DNA of 56,314 nucleotides from Kiloniella laminariae DSM 19542 (GTDB taxonomy: Bacteria > Pseudomonadota > Alphaproteobacteria > Kiloniellales > Kiloniellaceae), in assembly GCF_000374005.1 (NCBI RefSeq), contig NZ_KB893170.1, forward strand, positions 92,631 through 148,944. The letters run 5' to 3'. Every line of letters begins with the position of its first letter. Positions within the stretch are counted from its first letter, which is position 1. The notes under the pieces were generated by a model. The model searched no databases. It saw only the letters and a program-made list of their open reading frames with translations, and was not told the origin of the DNA. Shown here piece by piece: positions 25,302-34,602 of this stretch. The position numbers were made by a program, and so were the translations under genes.

Positions 25302-28300
25302 TCAACCCCCAAGATCATTCAGAATACCCTTGATCAGCTCGCGGGTTTTCTTTTTCTTTGTTTCTTTTTTATCCGTATTTTCAGGGGCAGGTTCTTCTGT
25401 TTCGGCCGCAACGGGCTCTTCTGACTGAGAATTTCCACCACCCAACAGCTGTTGCAGCACATTCCCGCCCGATTTTGATTGCAGGAAAAGCCCTTTTACC
25501 CGGGGATTTGGGCTATCAAGTGGCCCCGTCAACAAGACGGTCATAAAAGGTTTAGTCGGATCATCCCCTGCTCTGAAGAGATCACTCTGGCTGTCAATAA
25601 GCCAGGCAGGCAAGTCAACTTGAGCCGCGGAGAACACACTTGCATTCTTCCCGTCGAGGCGCAGGTCTCTGGTGACAACAACTCCATTCCCTATTGTATA
25701 GGTCCCAGTCAGCTTTGCAGGTTGCCCGGCAAAGGACTGCAGCAAAGTTGATGCCGCATCCCCCACACCACTGATCTCGGGAACCTTGCCACTCAGGGCA
25801 CCCAGCAGAGCTCCTCCAAGGATTTCCTTATCCTTGACCTTGGCCTTAAGAAGCCCCTCAAGCGATCCGCTACCGGCTAGAGACTGAACCAGATCGGCTT
25901 CTGAAGCCCCAAAGCTAACCAGGCTGGCCTTAAAAGAGAGCGGGCCGGATATACGTTTAAAATCAGCAGCCGAACGGAAGAGGTCAGCGCTCTCGATATT
26001 TTGTCCATCGACCTCCAGCTGAGCCGCCAAAGCGTTGTCCTGCCCTTGCCGTTCGACCACCCCCGTCAACGAAAGTGTCCCACCATAAACCTGGCTCGCG
26101 AACTCTGAGATATTCAGGATAGAATCTGCCAAGTTTGCTTTGAGCTGTACCTGATCAAATCGGAGGCCATCCTGGATAATACCATCTGCAATCAGGCTTA
26201 ACTCTGCATCAACAGAAGACAGTAAGGAGACGTCAATCGCACTCTGCGACCAGCGCCGGTTCAGACCCGCCGAAGTGGGGCTCCCCCCACCAGAAGCATT
26301 TCCGGAAGCACCACCCTGTGTCTTCCCAGGCAGGAGACGATTCAGATCCAGCACCCCGGTCAGGAGATTTGCCGTAATTTTGGTTTTCCCGGCACCAAGA
26401 TCCGCCTGCACCGCTCCTTGAATCTTTGTTTCGGCAACTGTTCCATCCAGCTCGTTCAGTTCAAGTCTGTCCTGCCCCAGCTTGACCAGAGCACGCGCTT
26501 TCATCCGTCCCCAATTATGATTAACCGCAGCTCCGGGATCCAGCCGACGGACAAGCCGCGCTGTATCGGGGTGATCAAGGATCAGTAGCCCTTCGTATAT
26601 ATTTGAGCTTCCCGGAGCCAGGCGTCCCTGAAGTTGATATCCTCCCCCAACAGCATTGCCGAGGAGATCAAGCATAATTTCCTCACGCGTCCCCTTGAGA
26701 CTTCCACTTACTTCCAAAGCACCTAGATCAGGTATTCCCTGACCGGCAGATACCCCGGTTGCAACGAGAAGGGCGGGCAGATCCCTCACAGAAGCAATCA
26801 CCGTCGCGTCGGCCTGTGGTTCCGACGTAATGCCGGAAAAATCTCCGGAGAAAGAGAAAGAACTGCCCAAGAGATCATCCAGTGATCCGTTTCGAATCTC
26901 CAGATTTCCCTGTTGCAGCGTGCCGTCGAGATTCACTCCCTTAAAAACAAGCCCCTTGTATTTGGCTTCGGCAACCGTGATATCGACATTGGCATCAAAG
27001 GTATCCAGAATTTTTAGCGAAGGTGACTTTTCAGCCTGGTTTCTTTGGCTTTCCATCGCTTTCGGGTCTGCTTCTTCTGTCGCGGCAGAGGGATCAGCAA
27101 CAGGCGCTTGTGCCTGCTCCACCAGAACCTGGGTCTGGTAGGCATCAAGATCCACCCGATCAACGACAAAACGCGCTCCAATTCCGATCCGGTCCCGCAA
27201 GGCAATCGTCGCCGCCCCGTCAAAATGGGTAACATCAAGCGTGAGAGAAACAGGGTTAAGAGTAAGCGCCTGGGGGGTTGCAGAAAATTTTACTTTGCCC
27301 TCCAGTCTGCGTAATCGATCATTTGGAACAGTCGGTGTTTCCACCTCAAGCCAGCTCAGGACACCTCTGAGATCTTCTGTACGCGCAATGATCTGTCCTG
27401 AAAGGTTTTGGTTTCCATATTGTCCAACCAAAGATAATTGCCCCCCACTTGGCAGGTGGGCACTGAAACGGTCAATATGCAGCATCCCATCTTCAAGTTT
27501 TGACTGAATCACAAATTCGCGCATCAGCTGTTTATTGAAAATGACATCGTTAACCACCAGCTGGGCCGACACACGCATATCCAGAGGAAGCTTGGGCCAA
27601 GATGATTTTTCCTGACTTTCCGGGGATAAAGCACTCTTTTCTGCCCCGGATACCTCCGCCGTTTTTTGGGTACCTTTTTTTGCTGCCTGAGCCGTCGTCT
27701 CCTCAAAGGAGAGGATATCATCAAGGTTGACCCTTGGACTTGCCAGCACTAGTTCGAGAGAAGGTGTACCAGTCAGGGTCCCAGAAATACCTCCGGTAAT
27801 TTTCTGGGATCCTACCCGAAAAACAATATCATCCACTTTGAGTTCAGACTGATCCCCCTGCAATGTTGCAGTAAATTCAAAATCACCATTCGCCTGGGTG
27901 GTAATATTGGTCTGCACCAGTTCAGCCAACAGGGCGCCAAGGTCTTCGCCATCGCCCTGAAATTTTCCTTTATAGGAAAGATCATTTACATGACGTGAAA
28001 TAAATCCTGTGAATTTGAGCTTTGCCTGGGAATCCGGTAGTCGAATGCCAGCATTGATTGCTGTAGCCCCTTCCTGAGCAAACTGGCCCAAATCAATTTC
28101 AATTTCTGTCCGCTGCCCGCGCAGGAGTAAGTCCCCGGCCAAGGCAAAAGGCCCCTTCAGAGAACCTGCAACGATCTCAGCGTTTATATCTTCAAACACT
28201 TCCCGGTTGCCCGAGGCTGTATCGAGGTAAACCAAAGTTCCCTCAACAACTTCAAAACGCTCCAGACTGATATCACCAAAAAAGGAACGAGTATTACTCT

Positions 28301-28760
28301 GACCTGATTGACGTTCCGTCCCAAGGTCATTATCCACGGATACTTCTGGGGTTCTGTTTTCTACAGTCGCTTGAGGAGACAGTTCCCAATTTCCTTGTCC
28401 GTTGGACAGCTTTTCAATATAGACGACCGGCTTTCGCAGTATCACTTCCTCAACCTGGAGCGAACCGCTCAACAGGGGGAATATTGCAATTGTGACTCCA
28501 AGCTCTTCCAGCCGAACCATCGAAGCTTGCGACCCGCCGGAAGCATTCTCGAAAGCGACACCTTTTGCTGAAAAGCTTGGACGCGGCAAAATCTGCAAAC
28601 TCAGATCGCCTTCAATCGTCAACTTTCGACCCGTCAGCGCAACAGCCTGGCTGGTGATTTCTTCTTTATATCTATTCCAGTCAACAAATCCGGGCCCAGC
28701 CAAAACGGCAACAATGAGCAACATAAAAATGATTGCGACTGAAACCGCTAATTTCCGCAC
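25302..28760 (-). CDS. AsmA-family membrane-anchored periplasmic protein
   Basis: This is a very large protein of about 1,152 residues. It starts with one membrane helix (about 2-25) followed by GPGFVDWNRYKEEITSQA, which marks the AsmA family. The rest is a repetitive beta-rich periplasmic domain typical of AsmA/TamB-like lipid-transport proteins. The C-terminus has AsmA signatures (GSGSLEGLLKAKVKD) and a Lys-rich tail. The frame opens with ATG at 28778, but AGAAGG stands seven bases before a GTG at 28760, which I take as the start. It probably takes part in phospholipid traffic to, or maintenance of, the outer membrane (inference from family). No terminator was seen. The 364-base gap 28761-29124 holds divergent promoters and no gene that I can support. 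Confidence 0.9.
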   Translation of the reverse strand: MRKLAVSVAIIFMLLIVAVLAGPGFVDWNRYKEEITSQAVALTGRKLTIEGDLSLQILPRPSFSAKGVAFENASGGSQASMVRLEELGVTIAIFPLLSGSLQVEEVILRKPVVYIEKLSNGQGNWELSPQATVENRTPEVSVDNDLGTERQSGQSNTRSFFGDISLERFEVVEGTLVYLDTASGNREVFEDINAEIVAGSLKGPFALAGDLLLRGQRTEIEIDLGQFAQEGATAINAGIRLPDSQAKLKFTGFISRHVNDLSYKGKFQGDGEDLGALLAELVQTNITTQANGDFEFTATLQGDQSELKVDDIVFRVGSQKITGGISGTLTGTPSLELVLASPRVNLDDILSFEETTAQAAKKGTQKTAEVSGAEKSALSPESQEKSSWPKLPLDMRVSAQLVVNDVIFNKQLMREFVIQSKLEDGMLHIDRFSAHLPSGGQLSLVGQYGNQNLSGQIIARTEDLRGVLSWLEVETPTVPNDRLRRLEGKVKFSATPQALTLNPVSLTLDVTHFDGAATIALRDRIGIGARFVVDRVDLDAYQTQVLVEQAQAPVADPSAATEEADPKAMESQRNQAEKSPSLKILDTFDANVDITVAEAKYKGLVFKGVNLDGTLQQGNLEIRNGSLDDLLGSSFSFSGDFSGITSEPQADATVIASVRDLPALLVATGVSAGQGIPDLGALEVSGSLKGTREEIMLDLLGNAVGGGYQLQGRLAPGSSNIYEGLLILDHPDTARLVRRLDPGAAVNHNWGRMKARALVKLGQDRLELNELDGTVAETKIQGAVQADLGAGKTKITANLLTGVLDLNRLLPGKTQGGASGNASGGGSPTSAGLNRRWSQSAIDVSLLSSVDAELSLIADGIIQDGLRFDQVQLKANLADSILNISEFASQVYGGTLSLTGVVERQGQDNALAAQLEVDGQNIESADLFRSAADFKRISGPLSFKASLVSFGASEADLVQSLAGSGSLEGLLKAKVKDKEILGGALLGALSGKVPEISGVGDAASTLLQSFAGQPAKLTGTYTIGNGVVVTRDLRLDGKNASVFSAAQVDLPAWLIDSQSDLFRAGDDPTKPFMTVLLTGPLDSPNPRVKGLFLQSKSGGNVLQQLLGGGNSQSEEPVAAETEEPAPENTDKKETKKKKTRELIKGILNDLGG

Positions 28761-29124
28761 GATCAAACCTTCTCTCATTCGACAAATTTTTTATCGGAGC
28801 CGGGCTCAAGCTCCTGAAACTTCAACCTTAACCTAGTCTTGATGTCTCTGTTTTGCAATGCGGGTAACGCAGATCTTCTCCGCTTCCACACTCCCTGTCT
28901 GAGACGACCCAAGAACAAAAGAAAATTGATCGCCAATCTTCCCTTTCCCCGACCACTCAACCCTGGTGAAACCTGTTCCAAGCAGCTAGATCTTTAACCT
29001 GAAACAGATGCTGTTGATAATTCTACAGATTCTTTACTTAACAAAAATAAACTATAGCGGGCGCAATTGTGGTAAATTAAAACCACAAGAACAGTGTAGC
29101 CTGCATTGTCCTGAGGAAAATACC

Positions 29125-29460
29125 TTGCTGAAAGCCTTGTCACTGCTCCTGATCCTGTTCTTGGCCCGCACCGCGCAGGCTGAAACCCAGCTGACAGAAA
29201 AAGAACTGGTTACTTTATGCTCTTCGCAAGATCGTTGGTATGGCGGACTGTGTAACGGCTATATCACCGGAACTGTTGAATCACTTCTGGAGATGCGTGA
29301 ACAGGGGCTGATAGCGGAAGCTTTTTGCTTTCCAGCTCTGATCACCCGTGGAAATTACATTGATCAGATCCGTACTGTTCTTGCCAAAAGCTCCTCACCA
29401 AACACACCAGCAATTGAAACAATCGTTCTGATCTTAAAGGACAGATATCCTTGTGAGTGA
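29125..29460 (+). CDS. Rap1a/Tai immunity-like small periplasmic protein
   Basis: From a TTG start (GAGGA seven bases upstream) this gives 111 residues with a clean signal peptide (KALSLLLILFLARTAQA). The mature part has spaced cysteines, CSSQDRWYGGLCNGYITG, then FCFP and a terminal YPCE. This fits the Rap1a/Tai family, which includes immunity proteins against type VI amidase effectors as well as many proteins of unknown role. No effector or secretion gene is visible here, so an immunity function is not supported. The frame is open upstream to 29008, but without signal peptide logic. It overlaps the start of the next gene by eight bases. Confidence 0.68.
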   Translation: MLKALSLLLILFLARTAQAETQLTEKELVTLCSSQDRWYGGLCNGYITGTVESLLEMREQGLIAEAFCFPALITRGNYIDQIRTVLAKSSSPNTPAIETIVLILKDRYPCE

Positions 29461-30628
29461 AACGCTACAGGACAGAGAGTATAATACAGATCTTCACCGT
29501 GATCGCCTGAAGTCCCTTTTTGCTGTTGTGTCCTGTGTTTCCATTGCAGGTGTGTCTATGGGGCTGACCCTCCCTCTGATGACCATATCCATGGCCAGGG
29601 ATGGCGCAAGCGATGGCATGATCGGCCTTATCGGTTCTGTTCTGGGGTTTGCGACCGTTTGTTATTCCCGTTTTGTACCAGCGGGAATAAAATTTTGTGG
29701 CATGCGCAATTATGTTCTGATTTGCATGTTGACCGAGGCTCTGATGTTCCTTTGCCTCAAGATTTTTCCTTCTCCCCTGGCCTGGATAATCATCCGATTC
29801 ATCATGGGCATGATGGTTGCCGGCATCTTTATCGCCAGCGAAACCTGGATCAATTATCTTGCCAGAGATGATACTCGTGGCAGAGTTCTTGCCCTGTTCA
29901 ATATTTCGCTCGGGGTCGGTTTTGCATCCGGCCCGCTGATCCTGATTGTTGCTGGAAGTTCGGGATGGGCACCTTTCCTCTCAGGGTGCATCATCACCCT
30001 GATAGCCCTGCTTCCCTTGCTCTTTATAAATAATTTTCACATGGACTTGGAAAAACCCAGCACTTTCAGCCCCTTTGCTTTCATTTTAATAGCCCCGGCA
30101 CTTTGTGCTGCAGTGGTCTTGACCGCAGGAACAGAGACCATCATGGGGACATTTTTTATCGGCTATGGCAAGGAGTTGGGCCATAGCGAGAGTGATACTG
30201 AAATCATGTTGACCATCTTCTTTATTGGTGGACTTTTTTTCCAGTATCCGGTTGGCTGGCTGGCAGATCACATAAACCCACGCAAACTACTGCTCTATCT
30301 TGGTATTTCCTGTCTTATCTGTATTTTTTTGCTCTACGGTTTTGCTCCCCACAAATTCGTACTGAAAGTTCTTCTTTTTTGCTGGGGCGGGCTTCTGACC
30401 TCACTTTACAACACTGCCCTAACAGCCGTAGGCCATGACTATAGTGGTTCGGATCTTGTCGCAGCCAATGCATCATTCGGCTTTTTATGGGGCATCGGCA
30501 GTCTTGCTCCTTTGATCACGGGCCAGATTATGGAATTTTTGGGCAGCGACGCCTTGATTATGGTCACAGCTCTGCTGACTTTCGCTTTTATCCTGCTGAT
30601 GGCTGGATCGCTGAAACGACGATGCTGA
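29453..30628 (+). CDS. MFS transporter
   Basis: This is a 391-residue major facilitator with about 12 hydrophobic segments. The loop signature between segments 2 and 3 is visible as the YVLICMLTEALMFLCL region, and the repeat in the second half as GWLADHINPRKLLLYLG. The overall pattern recalls the YcaD-type MFS group. The substrate cannot be inferred. GTG start inside the end of the Rap1a-like gene (8-base overlap), so the two are coupled. Confidence 0.85.
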   Translation: MSETLQDREYNTDLHRDRLKSLFAVVSCVSIAGVSMGLTLPLMTISMARDGASDGMIGLIGSVLGFATVCYSRFVPAGIKFCGMRNYVLICMLTEALMFLCLKIFPSPLAWIIIRFIMGMMVAGIFIASETWINYLARDDTRGRVLALFNISLGVGFASGPLILIVAGSSGWAPFLSGCIITLIALLPLLFINNFHMDLEKPSTFSPFAFILIAPALCAAVVLTAGTETIMGTFFIGYGKELGHSESDTEIMLTIFFIGGLFFQYPVGWLADHINPRKLLLYLGISCLICIFLLYGFAPHKFVLKVLLFCWGGLLTSLYNTALTAVGHDYSGSDLVAANASFGFLWGIGSLAPLITGQIMEFLGSDALIMVTALLTFAFILLMAGSLKRRC

Positions 30629-30639
30629 AAGCATTTTTT
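30622..30639 (+). terminator. Short terminator hairpin overlapping the MFS stop codon
   Basis: ATGCT-GAA-AGCAT followed by six T residues. The stem is only five pairs, so efficiency is uncertain. Confidence 0.5.
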
Positions 30640-30679
30640 GTTTAAATCAGAAACAGAACAAGTACTTTAACTATCAGGC

Positions 30680-30733
30680 TTGTCGCGCTTTCTTCTCTTT
30701 TGATCTATCCCGGTCAAAAGGAAAAAGCTCTAA
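30680..30733. repeat. Dispersed palindromic repeat, copy 2
   Basis: The element reads TTGTCGCGCTTTCTTCTC, then a palindrome with arms CTTTTGATC and GGTCAAAAG (30697-30720), then GAAAAAGCTCTAA. It matches the element at 21921-21975 in order, spacing and flanks, with scattered substitutions. It lies between the convergent MFS and LuxO-like genes and may also act as a terminator. Confidence 0.65.
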
Positions 30734-30763
30734 TCGCTGAATTGTTCCCTGATTTCAGAAAAA

Positions 30764-32206
30764 TTATTCTGCATCCCACTGAAGCTTTTTTCTGTAAATT
30801 GTCGAGGGATTGATATCCAGAAAAGCCGCTGCTTTTGTAACACTGCCGCCACAAAGAGAGATTGCATCTTCGATGGCCTGTTTTTCAACAATCCATAAAG
30901 GAACAATTTTTTCTGAGCCAGCTCTTTCAGAAAACTGGAGTGATGGACTTGCCTCAGAGACAGTGCGGATATTTCCCTGAATTTCCCCTCGCCAATCCTC
31001 GGGCATCGGTTCAGGAATAACGCTATCCCCACTACCACTCCAGGACCTCACCATCGGAGGCAACATGGACGCAGCAAGAACTGTACCTGAATTGAGAACC
31101 ACCGAGTTTCTGAGGACGTTTTGAAGTTGTCGAATATTGCCCGGCCAGGAATACTCATAGATCGCCTTGAGTGCCTCACTGGAAAAAGCGGTAAAATTTT
31201 TACCCTCCTCTCGGGCATACTCCTGCAAGAAAGCCTTGGCAATCTCGACCACATCCTGATCTCGATCCCTTAAGGGCGGCAGATGTATCGGAATGACATG
31301 CAGACGATAGTACAGATCTTCTCTGAAATTTCCTGCCTGAACTTCTTGCAACGGGTTCCTGTTGGTCGCACAAACAATCCGGATATTCACCTTTTCCAGC
31401 CGGGTGCTTCCAACTTTCTGGAAAGTCCCGCTCTGGATAAAGCGAAGCAACTTCGTTTGAAGATCAAGATCCATCTCGCAGATCTCGTCCAGAAACAGCG
31501 TCCCGCCATCTGCCTGGGTCGCAGCGCCATCCCGATTGTTGATGGCTCCGGTAAAAGCCCCTTTGATATGGCCGAAGATTTCAGATTCCATCAGGTCCCG
31601 AGGGATAGCTCCACAGTTAAGAGGCACAAACGGTTTCTCAACACGGGGGCTGCTTTTGTGTATCGCCTCGGCACAAACCTCTTTACCTGTTCCACTTTCC
31701 CCTGTGATGAAAACTGTCGCCTTGGAAGATGCCGCGGCGTCAATTGTCCGATAAATCGACTGCATGGCCAGGGAAGACCCGATAAACCCCTGATAATAGC
31801 TACGTTCCTTAATGGCTTCGACCATCGCAGAAAGCTGCATATGCTTGAGGGCATTCCGGACAGTCACAATCAAACGGTCAGCAGAAAAAGGTTTCACCAG
31901 AAAATCGTACGCACCAAGACGCATGGATTCCACGGCAACATTGACCGATGCATTTGAAGTAATCACAACAACAGCAACCGGCAGAGCCTTCTCCTGCACA
32001 TAACGAAGAATATCAAGTCCGTCCATATCCGGTAGCTGGAGATCCAGCAGCATGACACGATAGCCACCATTTCCGAGTTCTTCCAGTGCTGCTGCACCTG
32101 AAGCCACCTGTGATGACTGGTAACCAGACCGGATCAGATAACGAGAGTATACCGCAGAAAGTGACGCGGTATCTTCCACCAGTAAAATGTCAGGAGAAGT
32201 TGTCAT
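30764..32206 (-). CDS. LuxO-like sigma-54-dependent response regulator (NtrC family)
   Basis: This is a 480-residue activator with three domains. The receiver (1-120) has phospho-acceptor D55 in MLLDLQLPD and K105 in FLVKPFSADR. The AAA+ domain has Walker A GESGTGKE (169-176), the sigma-54 loop GAFTGA (216-221), and Walker B LFLDE. A Fis-type helix-turn-helix (SLCGGSVTKAAAFLDINPST) lies at the C-terminus. Long stretches such as YQGFIGSS, RTIDAAASSKA, EMDLDLQTKLLRFIQSGTFQ and RQLQNVLRNSVVL closely recall Vibrio LuxO, the quorum-sensing regulator. An Hpt gene lies upstream, as luxU lies beside luxO. Its targets are unknown. No Qrr-like RNA was recognised in the window. Confidence 0.9.
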   Translation of the reverse strand: MTTSPDILLVEDTASLSAVYSRYLIRSGYQSSQVASGAAALEELGNGGYRVMLLDLQLPDMDGLDILRYVQEKALPVAVVVITSNASVNVAVESMRLGAYDFLVKPFSADRLIVTVRNALKHMQLSAMVEAIKERSYYQGFIGSSLAMQSIYRTIDAAASSKATVFITGESGTGKEVCAEAIHKSSPRVEKPFVPLNCGAIPRDLMESEIFGHIKGAFTGAINNRDGAATQADGGTLFLDEICEMDLDLQTKLLRFIQSGTFQKVGSTRLEKVNIRIVCATNRNPLQEVQAGNFREDLYYRLHVIPIHLPPLRDRDQDVVEIAKAFLQEYAREEGKNFTAFSSEALKAIYEYSWPGNIRQLQNVLRNSVVLNSGTVLAASMLPPMVRSWSGSGDSVIPEPMPEDWRGEIQGNIRTVSEASPSLQFSERAGSEKIVPLWIVEKQAIEDAISLCGGSVTKAAAFLDINPSTIYRKKLQWDAE

Positions 32207-32399
32207 TCAGAAGAGTTCAACCAAAAGCTCCAGGTTAAAGAGAACAACAATATATTCAAGAAACATAAGAAGCATCAAGATGAAAGCCAAACCAGAGGAC
32301 TTTCACTCAAGTAACTCTATAATGCAGCATAATACAGAACACTCTGCCAAAACAGGTACTCCGCCCCTTTTCAAAAGCAACGATAAATCTGGATCGCTT

Positions 32400-32753
32400 T
32401 TATTCTGACTGGAAAGCTTCCAGAGTCAGTTTACCGACTGCTTCCACCCGTCCCGCATGGATCAATGCTTCTTTGAAATCCCCGAGGCGGCAACACTCGT
32501 TGATACGTGTCATAAGCTGCTGCAGCCTGAGAGCCCCAAAGGTCCCGCTCACACTCTTAAGGGTATGGCTTTCTCTTTCAAGTGGTGTTGCATCACCCGC
32601 ACGTGCGGCTTCTATAACAACAGGGAGATGGGTTTCAAGATCAAGAACGAACCTCTCGAGTAGGAAAGGAATTGTCTCTTCCCCGACCTCAACAGATAAA
32701 GCCTGAATGACTTTGTTCTCGCGTATGGGAGGGTCGTCGTTGCGGCTCGACAA
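32400..32753 (-). CDS. Hpt phosphotransfer protein (LuxU-like position)
   Basis: This is a 117-residue single-domain histidine phosphotransfer protein. The phosphorylatable histidine is H63 in ESHTLKSVSGTFGALRL, the standard Hpt motif. It has no kinase or receiver domain, so it must relay phosphate between a hybrid kinase elsewhere and a response regulator. The neighbouring LuxO-like gene, 193 bases downstream on the same strand, is the obvious partner. The gap between them contains AT-rich sequence and no gene I can support. Further upstream, 32754-33042 also lacks any recognisable gene. Confidence 0.9.
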   Translation of the reverse strand: MSSRNDDPPIRENKVIQALSVEVGEETIPFLLERFVLDLETHLPVVIEAARAGDATPLERESHTLKSVSGTFGALRLQQLMTRINECCRLGDFKEALIHAGRVEAVGKLTLEAFQSE

Positions 32754-33042
32754 CTCCTTTTCGACTGTATAGCTAATTGTAATTCACTCCCCTCATGGGG
32801 CCTGAAGGTAACTTAAGATCCCGGATATTCCTGTAGCAATCCGGACATCCCAACAGGCATTGCATACGATGGAACGAATAATTTCCGGTCACGGGAAACA
32901 TGGGCAACTTCCCGGACTTTCAGATAATACCGCTCCGTTAGAATTCTACGCCTAAACTGCTACCAAAACCTTACTGCTAACAAAAGCAGAAAAGATCTTC
33001 CACAACCAAAAGAATACAATCCGCAATCCACAAAAAACAGCC

Positions 33043-34587
33043 TCAAGACAAGGTAATGTCGTATGTTGCCAGGATTTTTCCGTTCACAGCATCTTCACAA
33101 TACAGTCCGACATCATAACCCCACAGTTGAGCGACCCGTTTCATGACCTCTTCGGCTTCTTTGCCCTCAATCGGTACATCATTATGGACCATATGTCTCA
33201 ACGTCAGGGCCCGGTCACCGTCAAATTCCACGTCTGCAACCTGAATGTCCAGGTCCATAGCTGAAACGGTATAGGATTTTGCAAGTGCACTGCGAATTTT
33301 CCGATATCCCTGCTCATTGTGAATGGCTTCAACCTTGAGGTGGGGTAGAGCAGAGTTGTCGTGTATCTGGAAAAGACGAAAGTCCCGGATCAGCTTGGGG
33401 CTAAGGAACTGGAGAATAAAGCTTTCATCCCGAAAATTGGCCCAGGCGTCTTTGAGGACAGAGATGCCTTCCCCACAGCCCGCAATGTCAGGAAACCAGG
33501 CCCGGTCTTCTTCTGTCGGCGAATGGCAAATTCGATAGATATCCTGCATCATCGCAAAGCCGAGTGCATAAGGGTTAAGACCATTCCAGCGCGGGTCATC
33601 AAAATCCGGCTGCGCCACAACCCGTGTATGATAGTCAATAAACTCCAGCATTGAGCCTTCTGTAATCAGCCCTTTGTCAAACAGACTGTTCATGATGAAG
33701 TAGTGGCAAAAACAGGCACAGCCTTCGTTCATAACCTTTGTCTGCTTCTGCGGGTAAAAATACTGGGCTATGTTTCGCACAATGCGCAAAATTTCACGTT
33801 GCCAGTCCTGTAAAGCCGGACTGTGTTTCTCCAGAAAATAGAGCAGGTTTGCTTCGGGCAGCCCCAGCTTCTTGATAATCTGTTCCTGACGTTCACTTTT
33901 AGTTTTTTCATCCTCATCCTTGCTTTTTTCAGGCAAGGTACGCCAGATATCGCGATAGCTTGTCCGTTCGTGTTCCTGACGCGCCTCCATTCTCTGGCGC
34001 TCCATTTCATGCGACAGCTTTGCCGGACGGGAATAGCGATCAACCGCGTTTTCCCGCAAAGCATGAGCAGCATCAAGCAATTCTTCAACTGCTTCAACGC
34101 CGTAACGTTCTTCACACTTGCCAATATACTTCCGGGCAAAATGCATATAGTCCAAAATGGCCTCTGCATCAGTCCACTGTCTGAAAAGATGATTGTTTTT
34201 GAAAAAATGGTTGTGACCAAAGGCAGCATGGGCAATGACCAGCGCCTGCATGGTCATTGAGTTTTCTTCCATGACATAGCTGATACAGGGGCTTGAATTA
34301 ATCACAATCTCATAAGCAAGCCCGCGCATGCCCTTGCGATAATAAAACTCATCCCGCACAAAGCTTTTCCCGAATGACCAGTGGTTATACATCAGTGGCA
34401 TACCAATGCCGGAGTAGGCATCCAGCATCTGTTCAGCCGTAATAACCTCAATCTGGTTGGGGTATACATCAAGCCCCAGCTCATCCTTTGCGATTTCCTC
34501 AATCGCATCGAAGACAAGATCTAGTTTTTTAAATGTCCACTCTGCACCTTCATAAAGAGGTTGCTGTTTGGGCTGGGTCTGTACCAT
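33043..34587 (-). CDS. SpoVR family protein
   Basis: This is a 514-residue soluble protein of the SpoVR/YcgB family, recognised from YPNQIEVITAEQMLDAYSG, GMPLMYNHWSFGKSF and the MNEGCACFCHYFIMNSL block. The biochemical function is unknown. Across proteobacteria the gene follows prkA and the DUF444 gene, as here (15 bases between the DUF444 stop and this start region), forming a stress or starvation operon. A good Shine-Dalgarno (AGGAGT) is present. Confidence 0.94.
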   Translation of the reverse strand: MVQTQPKQQPLYEGAEWTFKKLDLVFDAIEEIAKDELGLDVYPNQIEVITAEQMLDAYSGIGMPLMYNHWSFGKSFVRDEFYYRKGMRGLAYEIVINSSPCISYVMEENSMTMQALVIAHAAFGHNHFFKNNHLFRQWTDAEAILDYMHFARKYIGKCEERYGVEAVEELLDAAHALRENAVDRYSRPAKLSHEMERQRMEARQEHERTSYRDIWRTLPEKSKDEDEKTKSERQEQIIKKLGLPEANLLYFLEKHSPALQDWQREILRIVRNIAQYFYPQKQTKVMNEGCACFCHYFIMNSLFDKGLITEGSMLEFIDYHTRVVAQPDFDDPRWNGLNPYALGFAMMQDIYRICHSPTEEDRAWFPDIAGCGEGISVLKDAWANFRDESFILQFLSPKLIRDFRLFQIHDNSALPHLKVEAIHNEQGYRKIRSALAKSYTVSAMDLDIQVADVEFDGDRALTLRHMVHNDVPIEGKEAEEVMKRVAQLWGYDVGLYCEDAVNGKILATYDITLS

Positions 34588-34602
34588 CTTGGACTCCTTT
34601 CT

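Noticed and set aside
28779-29124. Minus-strand frame of 68 codons before the asmA-like gene
   Set aside because: Arg/Leu-rich with no family similarity and overlaps the likely promoter region.
32754-33042. Qrr-like small RNA or sigma-54 promoter next to the LuxO-like gene
   Set aside because: TGGAACG at about 32870 lacks a GC at the required distance and no Qrr-type core or terminator was found.
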